Below, piece by piece: positions 1-7,662 of a stretch of 64,000 nucleotides of DNA (its first letter is position 1; each line of letters starts with the position of its first letter). The position numbers and the translations under genes were made by a program. This DNA comes from PALSA-1006 sp964532405 (GTDB lineage: Bacteria; Pseudomonadota; Gammaproteobacteria; Burkholderiales; Gallionellaceae): positions 37,843-101,842 of the forward strand of contig CAZHIC010000004.1 of the NCBI GenBank assembly GCA_964532405.1, read 5' to 3'. The notes beneath the pieces were generated by a model. It was not told the origin of the DNA. It was given only the letters and a program-made list of their open reading frames with translations, and did no database searches.

Positions 1-744
1 AACGATGCGATCTTCCAGAGAATGAAAACTGATCACAGCCATTCTTCCGCCCACCTTTAAGCTGTCCACACACTGCGGCAACACGCTCTCGAGCTCTTCG
101 AGTTCGCGGTTGATATAAATCCGTATAGCTTGAAAGGTGCGCGTCGCCGGATTTTTCCCGGGCTCGCGGGAGTGCACATTTTTCGCGACAACTTCGCTGA
201 GTTGCCGCGTGGTGAGGATGGGGCTTTCTTTGCGCGAAGCAACAAGCGCTCTTGCAATCTTCCTAGCAAACCGTTCTTCGCCGTAGTCACTAATTACCTC
301 CGCCAATAAGACCTCATCCACCGTTGCCAACCACTGCGCTGCCGTCTCGCCGCGACTCGTATCCATACGCATATCCAGCGGCGCATCAAAACGAAAACTA
401 AAGCCGCGTTGCGCATCGTCCAATTGCGGCGATGACACGCCCAAGTCCAACAACACACCATCCACCTTCGCGCTACCGAGCACGCGCAACACCGCGCCCA
501 AATGCTCGAAACCGCTATGCACGATCTGAAAACGCTCATCGCTTATCGCCCCAGCCGCAGCGATCGCCATCGGGTCTTTGTCCAGCGCGATCAATTTGCC
601 GTGCACGCCCAGCCTTTCCAGAATCAGGCGACTGTGCCCGCCGCGCCCGAACGTGCCATCCACATAGATACCATCCGGCACAAGCTGCAACGCCTCGACC
701 GCCTCATGCAACAACACCGTATCGTGGGACAAGCCCGCGCTCAC
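1..744 (-). CDS. rsmH: 16S rRNA (cytosine(1402)-N(4))-methyltransferase, N-terminal part
   Basis: RsmH (MraW) uses S-adenosylmethionine to methylate N4 of C1402 in the 16S rRNA decoding centre. I read 248 codons on the minus strand. The gene runs off the left edge, so the C-terminus is missing. The translation has the family's early motifs: DGTFGRGGHS for SAM binding near residue 29, VLLDLGVSSPQLDD, and ISFHSLEDRIV right at the edge. The start is a GTG that overlaps the mraZ stop as GTGA, which implies translational coupling. It is the second gene of the dcw cluster and is probably transcribed from the mraZ promoter. Confidence 0.95.
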   Translation of the reverse strand, partial: MSAGLSHDTVLLHEAVEALQLVPDGIYVDGTFGRGGHSRLILERLGVHGKLIALDKDPMAIAAAGAISDERFQIVHSGFEHLGAVLRVLGSAKVDGVLLDLGVSSPQLDDAQRGFSFRFDAPLDMRMDTSRGETAAQWLATVDEVLLAEVISDYGEERFARKIARALVASRKESPILTTRQLSEVVAKNVHSREPGKNPATRTFQAIRIYINRELEELESVLPQCVDSLKVGGRMAVISFHSLEDRIV

Positions 745-1187
745 AGCGTAAATCCCTCCAACTCGGGCGGCAGATCGCCCTCGTTAAAGCCGGACATCTT
801 GTCGTTCTGCTCCTGCCAGCGCGCTTCGTCCCACACTTCGAATTTATTGCCCTGCCCAACCAGCATCACGCGCTTGTCCAGCACGGCATAGCTGCGCAAG
901 GTCGGCGAAACCAGTACACGCCCTGCGGCGTCCATCACCACATCTTCTGCATGACCCACAAGGAAACGTTGCAACGCGCGAATGCGCGGATTGAAAGCGG
1001 AAAGCTGCATTAGTTTTTCACGGATCGGCTGCCACTCAGGCTGCGGATAAAGCAACAGGCAACCGTCGGCATCAGCAGTCAACACCAACTGACCCGCGCA
1101 ATGCGCAAGCAGCACGTCGCGATGCCGAGCCGGTATCGCGAGTCTCCCCTTGCTATCCAGATTTAGTTGTGCAGCCCCCTGAAACAT
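741..1187 (-). CDS. mraZ: Transcriptional regulator MraZ
   Basis: MraZ is a 148-residue protein, the normal length, with two AbrB-like SpoVT domains. The first has the motif LDSKGRLAIPARHRD and the second DAAGRVLVSPTLR; these mark the swapped-hairpin DNA-binding halves. In other bacteria MraZ represses its own dcw operon by binding tandem TGGG-type repeats, and four such repeats lie just upstream here. The gene overlaps rsmH by four bases. The ribosome-binding site before the ATG is weak (GGGG only). Confidence 0.96.
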   Translation of the reverse strand: MFQGAAQLNLDSKGRLAIPARHRDVLLAHCAGQLVLTADADGCLLLYPQPEWQPIREKLMQLSAFNPRIRALQRFLVGHAEDVVMDAAGRVLVSPTLRSYAVLDKRVMLVGQGNKFEVWDEARWQEQNDKMSGFNEGDLPPELEGFTL

Positions 1188-1210
1188 CCGCTAAGCCCCG
1201 AATCAATTTA

Positions 1211-1245
1211 CCCACAAAAACCCACTTTTCACCACTCCATGCCAC
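1211..1245 (-). promoter_or_regulatory. MraZ operator, four boxes at 10-bp spacing
   Basis: On the minus strand, four GTGG-type boxes lie exactly 10 bp apart: GTGGC (1241-1245), GTGGT (1231-1235), GTGGG (1221-1225) and GTGGG (1211-1215). MraZ is known to bind such direct repeats with 10-bp periodicity upstream of mraZ. The outermost box overlaps the -10 hexamer and the others cover the predicted start region, so bound MraZ would block the promoter. The two boxes nearer the promoter deviate from the GTGGG consensus. Confidence 0.85.
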
Positions 1246-1272
1246 TATATTGAAAAAAATAGGCGAGGTCAA
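1244..1272 (-). promoter_or_regulatory. Sigma70 promoter of the mraZ/dcw operon
   Basis: On the minus strand, TTGACC (1267-1272) is followed after a 17-base AT-rich spacer by TATAGT (1244-1249). Both hexamers are close to consensus with ideal spacing. Transcription would start near 1237, inside the MraZ boxes and about 50 bases before the mraZ ATG. The rest of 1273-1437 is AT-rich and shows no gene. Confidence 0.8.
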
Positions 1273-1437
1273 GCCAAAAAATAGGATTTTTCGTTACGGG
1301 ACAATGAGTTAGAGCGCTTAGTTAAGATGAAATAAATACACTTAAAAAGCAATAGATTGCGCAAGTAAGCTAAAGTTGTTTATTACGGAAGGTCTAGCTA
1401 TTTTAAGAAACTGATACTGCCAGAGGGGACGCTCAAC

Positions 1438-1453
1438 GGGCTGAATAGCCCGG
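1438..1453. other. Hairpin downstream of rnpB
   Basis: A perfect dyad, CGGGCT-gaat-AGCCCG, lies 13 bases beyond the 3' end of the RNase P RNA. It could mark the end of that transcript, but neither side has a U-tract, so a rho-independent terminator is not established. Confidence 0.35.
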
Positions 1454-1466
1454 CAAGAAAAGGGGT

Positions 1467-1814
1467 GAAGCCAGCCGGTAAGCCGGGTTCTGTCGTGGAC
1501 AGTCATTCCTCTAGGCGTTTCGTTACCTGACGCTCAAGCAACCCACCCGCAGACGACGCGAGCAACGTCATAGCCTGCTTATTTGGTCTTGCTCCAGATG
1601 GGGTTTACCCTGCCACTGATGTTGCCATCAGCGCGGTGAGCTCTTACCTCGCCATTTCAACCTTACCTGATCCGCTTGCGCGGCCATCGGCGGTGTATTT
1701 TCTGTGGCACTTTCCATCGCCTCACGGCGTCCGGTCGTTAACCGGCATCTTGCTCTGCGGAGCCCGGACTTTCCTCCCCGCCCTTGCGGACGCGGCGACT
1801 GTCTAGCCAGCTTC
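1467..1814 (-). ncRNA. rnpB: RNase P RNA, bacterial class A
   Basis: The catalytic RNA of RNase P, which trims tRNA 5' leaders. On the minus strand the 5' end GAAGCUGGC can pair with the 3' end GCUGGCUUC (with G-U pairs) to form helix P1. The hallmark conserved stretches are present: GAGGAAAGTCCGGGCTCC near the 5' end and the AGAACCCGGCTTACCGGCTGG-type 3' terminus. The length of about 348 nt is typical of betaproteobacteria. The ends are placed from the P1 pairing and are accurate to a few bases. A GTGAAA-type repeat begins about 20 bases upstream of the 5' end and may contribute promoter sequence. Confidence 0.95.
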
Positions 1815-1836
1815 GGCGCGGAGTTTAACCCAGATT

Positions 1837-1915
1837 GTGAAGATGAATCTGTGAAAGGTGAAAGGTGAAAGGGCGTAATGCCTCTACGTTTCACGTTTCA
1901 CAGATTCATCTTCAC
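1837..1915. repeat. GTGAAA-type dyad repeat, copy 1
   Basis: Two 20-base arms form a perfect inverted repeat: 1837-1856 and 1896-1915 (arm TTTCACAGATTCATCTTCAC on the plus strand). The left arm continues into tandem GGTGAAA units. The element fills the gap between rnpB and ppx and runs into ppx: the last codons of ppx, from residue Asn-498 on, are read from the right arm. A related copy lies at 43966-44030. Confidence 0.85.
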
Positions 1916-3409
1916 GTTTCTCACCCCCTCTACCACCTGCAGGCTAACCCCCCATTCGCGCCATTGCTTCGCCTCTTCTTGCAACGCGGTGTCGGTGAGA
2001 GGGTTTTGCGCACGCCAGCCCGCCTGAAGGGCGAGATGAAATTTGGTACCGCTGAAACGGCCCTGCATCGAGGGCAATTGCACATCGCTGCGATTGCGAT
2101 AAAACACGGTGGCCAAGCGCAGCGCCATCACTAATGAGATATCTTCTGTGGTGAATGTGGTGAAAAGTTGTCCGCGCATCTTGTCCAGATTGCCGCGTTG
2201 CGCGAGCGCCAAGAGACTCAGCCGATCCTGCTCTTTCTTGGAGAAACCGGGCATGTCGGCATTTTTCAATATGTAGGCGGTATGTTTGTGAAAACCGCTA
2301 TGCGCGACGCTGATGCCGATCTCGTGCAAACGCGCCGCCCAGCCCAGAAGACTCAACGCCACTTCATTCGACTGACCTTCGAGAAATTGCTGCGCCAGCG
2401 TCCCGGATAGCCGCGTGACCCGTTCGGCTTGGCGCATATCCACATGGTAACGACGCATGAATTGCTGCACGGTGACATCGCGCATATCGTGGTTGTGGAA
2501 GCGCCCGAACAGATCGTACAACACGCCTTCGCGCAACGCCCCCAAAGCGGGCAACATTTGCTCGATGCCCAATTCATTCAGCGCGGCGCACATGATGGCG
2601 AAACCGCCAGGCAGCACCGGGATGCGATCCGACTTCAGGCCCTGCAATTCGAGTCGGCGCACATCCCCCACCCGGATCAATTCAGCGCGCAATTTCTCCA
2701 GCCCGTCGCGCGTGATGCCCGCCTCACTGAAACCGTTTTGTTCAAGAATGTCGCACAGTACGCGCGCGCTGCCCGACGAGCCCAGTGCGACACTCCAGCC
2801 CGTCTCCCGATACGCACTCACGATGGTCTGCAATTCGCTGCGCGCGGCGAGCTCGGCTTGCTTGAGGTTATTTTTGGTGATCTTGCCGTCGGGGAAAAAG
2901 CGCAGGCTGTAACTCACACAGCCCATGTACAAACTCTCCAGCCTGATCGGCTCAAGACCGTTGCCGATGATGAATTCCGTCGAACCGCCGCCGATGTCCA
3001 TTACCAGACGCTTTCCGCCCGAATACGGTAGCCCATGTGCCACACCGAGATAGATGAGGCGCGCTTCTTCGCGTCCCGCGATCACCTCGATGGGGAAGCC
3101 CAGCGCCGCTTCGGCCTGCGGCAAAAACTCGGGGGCATTCTTGGCCACGCGCAATGAATTCGTGCCCACGGCGCGCACCGCCTCGCGCGGCAAGCCGCGC
3201 AAGCGCTCACCGAAGCGCTGCAAACAAGCTAGGGCACGTTGCTGGGATTCTTTATCGAGAAGCTTGTTTTCGGTGAGGCCTGCGGCGAGGCGCACCGGCT
3301 CGCGCAGTCCGTCCAACAGATAGATTTGCTCGTTGTCTACCCGAGCGACTTGTAAGCGAAAGCTATTAGAACCGAGGTCAACCGCTGCGAGTATGGATTG
3401 CTGCAACAC
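1898..3409 (-). CDS. ppx: Exopolyphosphatase, Ppx/GppA family
   Basis: A 503-residue Ppx/GppA phosphatase, the usual length for the two-module form: an actin-fold phosphatase domain (residues 1 to about 310) and an HD-like C-terminal domain. It removes terminal phosphates from polyphosphate and, in some members, from pppGpp. Motifs: AAVDLGSNSFRL at 8-19 (phosphate 1 loop), VGTNSLR near 81, and DIGGGSTEF at 138-146. It lies 7 bases downstream of phoU in the same direction, which links it to phosphate homeostasis. The last few residues come from a dyad repeat (1896-1915), so the native C-terminus may have been slightly altered. Exopolyphosphatase versus guanosine pentaphosphatase activity cannot be told apart by sequence alone. 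Confidence 0.93.
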   Translation of the reverse strand: MLQQSILAAVDLGSNSFRLQVARVDNEQIYLLDGLREPVRLAAGLTENKLLDKESQQRALACLQRFGERLRGLPREAVRAVGTNSLRVAKNAPEFLPQAEAALGFPIEVIAGREEARLIYLGVAHGLPYSGGKRLVMDIGGGSTEFIIGNGLEPIRLESLYMGCVSYSLRFFPDGKITKNNLKQAELAARSELQTIVSAYRETGWSVALGSSGSARVLCDILEQNGFSEAGITRDGLEKLRAELIRVGDVRRLELQGLKSDRIPVLPGGFAIMCAALNELGIEQMLPALGALREGVLYDLFGRFHNHDMRDVTVQQFMRRYHVDMRQAERVTRLSGTLAQQFLEGQSNEVALSLLGWAARLHEIGISVAHSGFHKHTAYILKNADMPGFSKKEQDRLSLLALAQRGNLDKMRGQLFTTFTTEDISLVMALRLATVFYRNRSDVQLPSMQGRFSGTKFHLALQAGWRAQNPLTDTALQEEAKQWREWGVSLQVVEGVRNVKMNL

Positions 3410-3416
3410 GACCCCT

Positions 3417-4124
3417 CTATGCGCCGACTTCGCGCTCGAACTCTTCCACGCTTACATGACGCACATCGCGCCCTTTGACCATGTAGACCACGTATTCGCA
3501 CATGTTTTTCGCGTGGTCGCCGATACGCTCGATGGCTTTGGCCACGAACAATATTTCCAGCGAAGTGGAGATGGTGCGCGGATCTTCCATCATGAACGTG
3601 ATCAGGTAACGCATGATGGAACGAAATTCTTCATCCACCTGCTCATCCTGACGCACCACCTGCGCGGCCGCGCTCAGATCAAGGCGCGCAAAGGAATCTA
3701 GCGACTTGCGCAACATATCGAGCACGATGTCGGAAGCATGTTTGATCTGGTGGTAACGCGGGTGACGCAGGCGCTCTTTTTGCGACAGCAGCTTGGCCAT
3801 GCGCGCGATCTTCTCAGCCTCGTCGCCAATGCGCTCAAGGTCGGTGATGGTTTTGATCACCATCATAATCATGCGCAAATCTCCCGCCGCAGGCTGGCGG
3901 CGCACGAGAATATGATTGCAGCTCTCGTCGATCTCGACCTCCATGGCATTGACCCGATGGTCGTCTTCAATGACCCGGTTCATCAACTCCACATCCCCGG
4001 AGATGAGCGACTCTATCGCCAAACGAATCTGACTTTCCACCAAACCACCCATTTGCAACACACGAGCCCGCACCGCTTCAAGTTCGGCATCAAACTGCTT
4101 GGAGGTATGTTCGGTATTAACCAT
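3417..4124 (-). CDS. phoU: Phosphate signalling protein PhoU
   Basis: PhoU (235 residues, normal length) is a two-repeat alpha-helical protein that links the Pst phosphate transporter to the PhoR kinase and represses the Pho regulon when phosphate is plentiful. Each half carries the family's metal-binding signature: EVEIDESCNHILVRRQPAAGDLR in the first half and AIERIGDHAKNMCEYVVYM in the second. A clear ribosome-binding site (AAGGAAC) precedes the ATG. No pst genes are in the window. The gene is followed by ppx, an arrangement seen in other proteobacteria. Confidence 0.95.
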   Translation of the reverse strand: MVNTEHTSKQFDAELEAVRARVLQMGGLVESQIRLAIESLISGDVELMNRVIEDDHRVNAMEVEIDESCNHILVRRQPAAGDLRMIMMVIKTITDLERIGDEAEKIARMAKLLSQKERLRHPRYHQIKHASDIVLDMLRKSLDSFARLDLSAAAQVVRQDEQVDEEFRSIMRYLITFMMEDPRTISTSLEILFVAKAIERIGDHAKNMCEYVVYMVKGRDVRHVSVEEFEREVGA

Positions 4125-4204
4125 GGCTGTTCCTTATTGGTGTTTTGACTATCGGGGAGACTATGCTACCGATACGCCATGAATTATTTGTTACACCGAA
4201 AAAA

Positions 4205-4870
4205 TTAGATCGTAATTGCCTGCACACCCTCCGGTGTGCCCAGCAACAATAAATCCGCGCCGCGCCGCGCAAACAGACCGTTAGTCACCACACCAGGCAA
4301 ATGGTTCAACGCCGTCTCCAGCTCGACCGGATTCAAGATTTGCAGTCCGTGTACATCCAGAATGATGTTGCCGTTATCCGTGGTGAAACCTTCACGCAAC
4401 TGGGGATGTCCGCCCAGCTTAACCACTTCACGCGCCACATAACTACGCGCCATCGGAATGACCTCGATAGGCAAAGGAAACTTGCCCATTACATCCACCA
4501 ACTTACTGGCATCGCACAAGCAAATAAATTTCCTGCTTGCCGCCGCGACGATCTTTTCGCGCGTCAGCGCCCCGCCGCCACCTTTAAGCATGTGCAAATG
4601 CCGCGTAACCTCGTCCGCACCATCCACATACACCGGCAGTTCGCCCGCATCATTCAACGACAGCACCTCAATGCCGTGACTCTGCAAGCGTTTTGCGGAA
4701 GTCTCCGAACTGGCCACCGCCCCGCGCAACTTGTGTTTGATTTTGGCCAGCTCATCAATGAAAAAATTTGCCGTCGACCCCGTACCCACACCCACAATAC
4801 AATCCGCCGGCACATAGGCAATCGCAGCCTGAGCTACCGCACGTTTCAAATCATCCTGTGACATCGCCAT
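4205..4870 (-). CDS. rpiA: Ribose-5-phosphate isomerase A
   Basis: RpiA interconverts ribose 5-phosphate and ribulose 5-phosphate in the non-oxidative pentose phosphate pathway. The 221-residue protein has all family signatures: VGVGTGSTANFFIDEL near residue 26 (phosphate loop), YVDGADEV near 80 with the catalytic Asp residues, and KGGGGALTREKIVA with the catalytic Glu and Lys. It stands alone, 80 bases upstream of phoU on the same strand, with its own AT-rich upstream region. Confidence 0.96.
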   Translation of the reverse strand: MAMSQDDLKRAVAQAAIAYVPADCIVGVGTGSTANFFIDELAKIKHKLRGAVASSETSAKRLQSHGIEVLSLNDAGELPVYVDGADEVTRHLHMLKGGGGALTREKIVAAASRKFICLCDASKLVDVMGKFPLPIEVIPMARSYVAREVVKLGGHPQLREGFTTDNGNIILDVHGLQILNPVELETALNHLPGVVTNGLFARRGADLLLLGTPEGVQAITI

Positions 4871-4961
4871 AATATAGTTTCCAATTCAATAATATCGTTT
4901 CGTGCTTCGATTATTGCAGGAATTTATGAAATATGAAACCTCAAATTCTGGATACTACGTG

Positions 4962-5011
4962 GGAGCGGCCTTAGCCGCGATGTGCTTGGGTTTCGCGGCT
5001 AAGGCCGCTCC
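4962..5011. repeat. REP-like palindrome between the suf operon and rpiA
   Basis: Perfect 19-base arms, GGAGCGGCCTTAGCCGCGA (4962-4980) and its complement (4993-5011), enclose 12 bases. The sequence resembles the REP elements common in Pseudomonas and relatives. It lies past the 3' end of the suf operon and upstream of rpiA, where it could stop transcripts or protect a 3' end. The 185-base gap 4871-5055 holds nothing else recognisable. Confidence 0.85.
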
Positions 5012-5055
5012 TACACACACGCCATTTCTAACGAGAAATAAAACACTCAACGCAA

Positions 5056-5376
5056 CTAATCCCACCGATCATCTCTGACCTGCACCATCCCGTTTTCGAC
5101 TCTGACCGGAAATATTGCCGTCGGCTCGTAGGCCGGTGCCGTCAACGCTGCACCGGTTCTGATCGAAAAGCGGGCACCATGGCGCGGACAGACGATCTGG
5201 TCATTTTCGACGCAACCCCCAGTCAGTTTACCGCCATCATGTGTGCAGACATCCTCTATCGCATAGAACGCCATATCCAGCTTGAACACCGCGATGCCGG
5301 TGCCATCTATTTCAATATGCAGCGGTTGCCCAACGGAAATCGCCGCCTCTGGCGCAACGTCCACCCACTCGCTCAA
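5056..5376 (-). CDS. Rieske-type [2Fe-2S] ferredoxin, last gene of the suf operon
   Basis: A 106-residue single-domain Rieske protein of the kind that serves as the small ferredoxin of non-haem iron oxygenases. The two cluster-binding motifs are intact: CTHDGG near residue 43 and CPRHGARF near 63, each giving one Cys and one His. There is no signal peptide, so it is cytoplasmic. The start overlaps the preceding nifU-like stop as ATGA, making it the final gene of the nine-gene suf operon. No oxygenase partner is nearby; its role in or next to Fe-S assembly is inferred only from position. NirD is an alternative family label but no nirB is present. Confidence 0.88.
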   Translation of the reverse strand: MSEWVDVAPEAAISVGQPLHIEIDGTGIAVFKLDMAFYAIEDVCTHDGGKLTGGCVENDQIVCPRHGARFSIRTGAALTAPAYEPTAIFPVRVENGMVQVRDDRWD

Positions 5377-5909
5377 AGCACCACCACTTCGATGTCAGGC
5401 TCTATGGTTCGCGCCAGATTGGTGATCGCCGAAAGCGTTCCGGCAAGAGAACTCGGACAGCTTCCGCATGCGCCAAAATAACGTATCGTCAGTACATTTT
5501 CTATCAAACCCACGATTTGAAGATCCCCCCCGTCCGACACCAGTGCGGGACGGACGCGCTCGTCCAGCAATTGGCGGATCGCAGCCAGCTTCGGCTCATC
5601 CGTATCAAAGCTTGATACGGCTTGTAACTCCGGCTTTTGCGCAACCGCCGCCGCCCTGATCGGTTCGGCGACTTTGCGCACCAGCTCCGGCCAGTCCGTC
5701 TCCCCATCCTGGGTGACGGTGATCCATTTATCCATGTAATACACATTGACGACATGGGGGATAGCAAACAATTGAGAGGCAAGCGGATCAGTAGCAGCCG
5801 ACTCGGCACTGTTGAAAGAACAGGCCGTACCCCAGGTCAATCTTTCCTTCAACACGAACTTGACCGCGTTCGGATTCGGGGTGTCTTCGATTTCAGCGAT
5901 TTTAGGCAT
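5373..5909 (-). CDS. NifU-like/Nfu Fe-S scaffold or carrier protein
   Basis: A 178-residue protein with an N-terminal Nfu_N domain (IEDTPNPNAVKFVL at 6-19) and a C-terminal NifU-like domain with the CxxC cluster ligand FGACGSCPSSLAG near residues 143-155. Proteins with this layout hold or deliver Fe-S clusters. Two bases separate it from sufU and it overlaps the Rieske gene, so it is part of the suf operon. It differs from E. coli NfuA, whose N-terminal domain is a degenerate A-type carrier. Confidence 0.88.
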   Translation of the reverse strand: MPKIAEIEDTPNPNAVKFVLKERLTWGTACSFNSAESAATDPLASQLFAIPHVVNVYYMDKWITVTQDGETDWPELVRKVAEPIRAAAVAQKPELQAVSSFDTDEPKLAAIRQLLDERVRPALVSDGGDLQIVGLIENVLTIRYFGACGSCPSSLAGTLSAITNLARTIEPDIEVVVL

Positions 5910-5911
5910 GT

Positions 5912-6436
5912 TTATTCTTCGCCTATTAGACTGCCAGGAACAGGATCAGCTTCGCCTTCAGTCGAGACCGAGAGTTCGGCCCCTTCGACTAGGCTTAGAA
6001 CAGGATTCAGCGCCGCATGCAATGTATGCCAGGGCAGGATCGCGCACTTAACCCGTGACGGCAGGTCCTTGACGCCGGCAAACACTTTCAGCTTGCCCAA
6101 TTGATTGCCGCCTGCCTTGTCGAGGTCGAGGTCAAGCGTCCCGGTCGCCATGCCCCTGAATTCTTCGACCATAGTTTCGGCATCCGCCACCGATTTCCCC
6201 TTGACCGCACCTGTCATCATCGAAGCGGATGCCTTGCATATCGCGCAACCCTCCCCCTCGAAGGCGATGGCCTCAATCTTGTCATCCAGCACGCTCATCG
6301 ACAACTTGATGTGATCCCCGCACAGCGGGTTGTGCCCCTCCGCATGGCGATTCGCGCCGGGGATCGCACCGAAGTTCCTCGGCTTGCGGTTATGGTCGAG
6401 TATCACTTCCTGATACAGCTGGCGCATGTCGCTCAT
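5912..6436 (-). CDS. sufU: SUF system scaffold/sulfur-relay protein SufU
   Basis: SufU accepts sulfur from SufS and is an IscU-fold protein. The start is the ATG at 6436, which overlaps the sufS stop as ATGA. The protein has 174 residues. The metal and sulfur ligands are all present: NPLCGD near residue 35, GEGCAICKASASMM near 60 and SRVKCAILPWHTL near 123. After PWHTLHAAL the usual short tail is replaced by about 30 residues read from a dyad repeat (DNA about 5935-6010, with the repeated word AACAGGAT and a CTTCGACTAGG-type core). The insertion follows the last conserved motif, so function is probably kept. Confidence 0.93.
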   Translation of the reverse strand: MSDMRQLYQEVILDHNRKPRNFGAIPGANRHAEGHNPLCGDHIKLSMSVLDDKIEAIAFEGEGCAICKASASMMTGAVKGKSVADAETMVEEFRGMATGTLDLDLDKAGGNQLGKLKVFAGVKDLPSRVKCAILPWHTLHAALNPVLSLVEGAELSVSTEGEADPVPGSLIGEE

Positions 6437-7662
6437 ATAAACATCTCCTGCACTTTGCGGATGCCGACGACCAGCTTGTCGATTTCGTCTTTGGTGTTGT
6501 AAAAAGCAAACGAGGCGCGCGCGGTGGCAGGCACATGGAAGTGCTGCATCACCGGCTGGGCGCAATGGTGACCGGTACGGATCGCAATACCCGCATCATT
6601 CAGGATCGTACCCACGTCATGCGGGTGTACCCCGTTAATGACGAATGACAGCACGGCCGCTTTCTGCTTGGCCGTGCCGAGAATGCTAACTCCGGGCATA
6701 GTCGATAGTTGCCCGGTTGCGTAATCCAGCAACTCTTTTTCGTAAGCCTCAATGTTATCCAGTCCGATTTTGTGCAAATAATCTATCGCCGCGCCCAGGC
6801 CGATTGCCGCCATGATAGGCGGGGTACCTGCCTCGAATTTTGCGGGGATAACGTTGTAGGTGGTCTTCTCGAAAGTCACCGAAAGGATCATGTCGCCGCC
6901 GCCCTGATAGGGCTGCATCTTCTCCAGCAAATGTGCTTTACCGTATAGCACGCCGATACCGGTCGGCCCACACATCTTGTGCCCGGAGAAGACATAGAAA
7001 TCGCAATCCAATTCCTGCATGTCCAACGCTTGATGCGGCGCGGCTTGGGCGCCGTCGAGCAACACCGGCACACCGTGGCGATGCGCAAACGCGATCATCT
7101 GCTTGACCGGATTGATCGTGCCAAGTGCGTTCGACACATGCGACAGGGCGAGAAATTTTGTTTTTGTATTGAACAGTGCCTCAAATGCGTCGATGCGCAA
7201 CCCTCCTTCATCGTTCATCGGGATAACGCGCAGCACCGCGCCTTTTTCCTGCGCCAACATCTGCCAGGGAACGATATTCGAATGGTGTTCGAGGGCGGAT
7301 AAGATGATCTCGTCGCCCTTGCCGATAAAAGCGCGACCGTAGCCGTGCATCACCAAATTGATAGCGTCCGTGGTGCCGCGTGTGAAGATGATTTCACGCG
7401 ACTCTTTCGCTTGCAGAAAATGCTGCACCTTGACACGCGCCGCCTCGAATTCTTGGGTGGCTAGCTCGCTCAAATAATGCACCGCACGATGGATATTGGC
7501 ATGCTCTGCACTCTGATAGCGCACGATGCGATCAATGACAGCCTGCGGCATCTGGCTGCTGGCCGCATTGTCCAAATAAACCAGCGGCTGGCCGGCAACC
7601 CGCACGTCGAAGATCGGAAAGTCGGCTCTAATGAGCCCGATATTGCTGCTATTGATAATCAT
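6433..7662 (-). CDS. sufS: Cysteine desulfurase SufS
   Basis: SufS is a PLP enzyme that takes sulfur from cysteine to form a persulfide and alanine. The 409-residue length fits group II desulfurases. Motifs: YLDNAASSQMP near residue 29, the PLP lysine in SGHKMCGPTGIG near 226, and the catalytic cysteine in IRTGHHCAQP near 366. It overlaps sufD upstream and sufU downstream by four bases each. The pairing of SufS with SufU rather than SufE indicates the SufU-type sulfur relay. Confidence 0.96.
   Translation of the reverse strand: MIINSSNIGLIRADFPIFDVRVAGQPLVYLDNAASSQMPQAVIDRIVRYQSAEHANIHRAVHYLSELATQEFEAARVKVQHFLQAKESREIIFTRGTTDAINLVMHGYGRAFIGKGDEIILSALEHHSNIVPWQMLAQEKGAVLRVIPMNDEGGLRIDAFEALFNTKTKFLALSHVSNALGTINPVKQMIAFAHRHGVPVLLDGAQAAPHQALDMQELDCDFYVFSGHKMCGPTGIGVLYGKAHLLEKMQPYQGGGDMILSVTFEKTTYNVIPAKFEAGTPPIMAAIGLGAAIDYLHKIGLDNIEAYEKELLDYATGQLSTMPGVSILGTAKQKAAVLSFVINGVHPHDVGTILNDAGIAIRTGHHCAQPVMQHFHVPATARASFAFYNTKDEIDKLVVGIRKVQEMFI

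Noticed and set aside
4962..5011. Palindrome as a mobile element end
   Set aside because: No transposase is near, and the sequence matches the type of REP element rather than an IS end.
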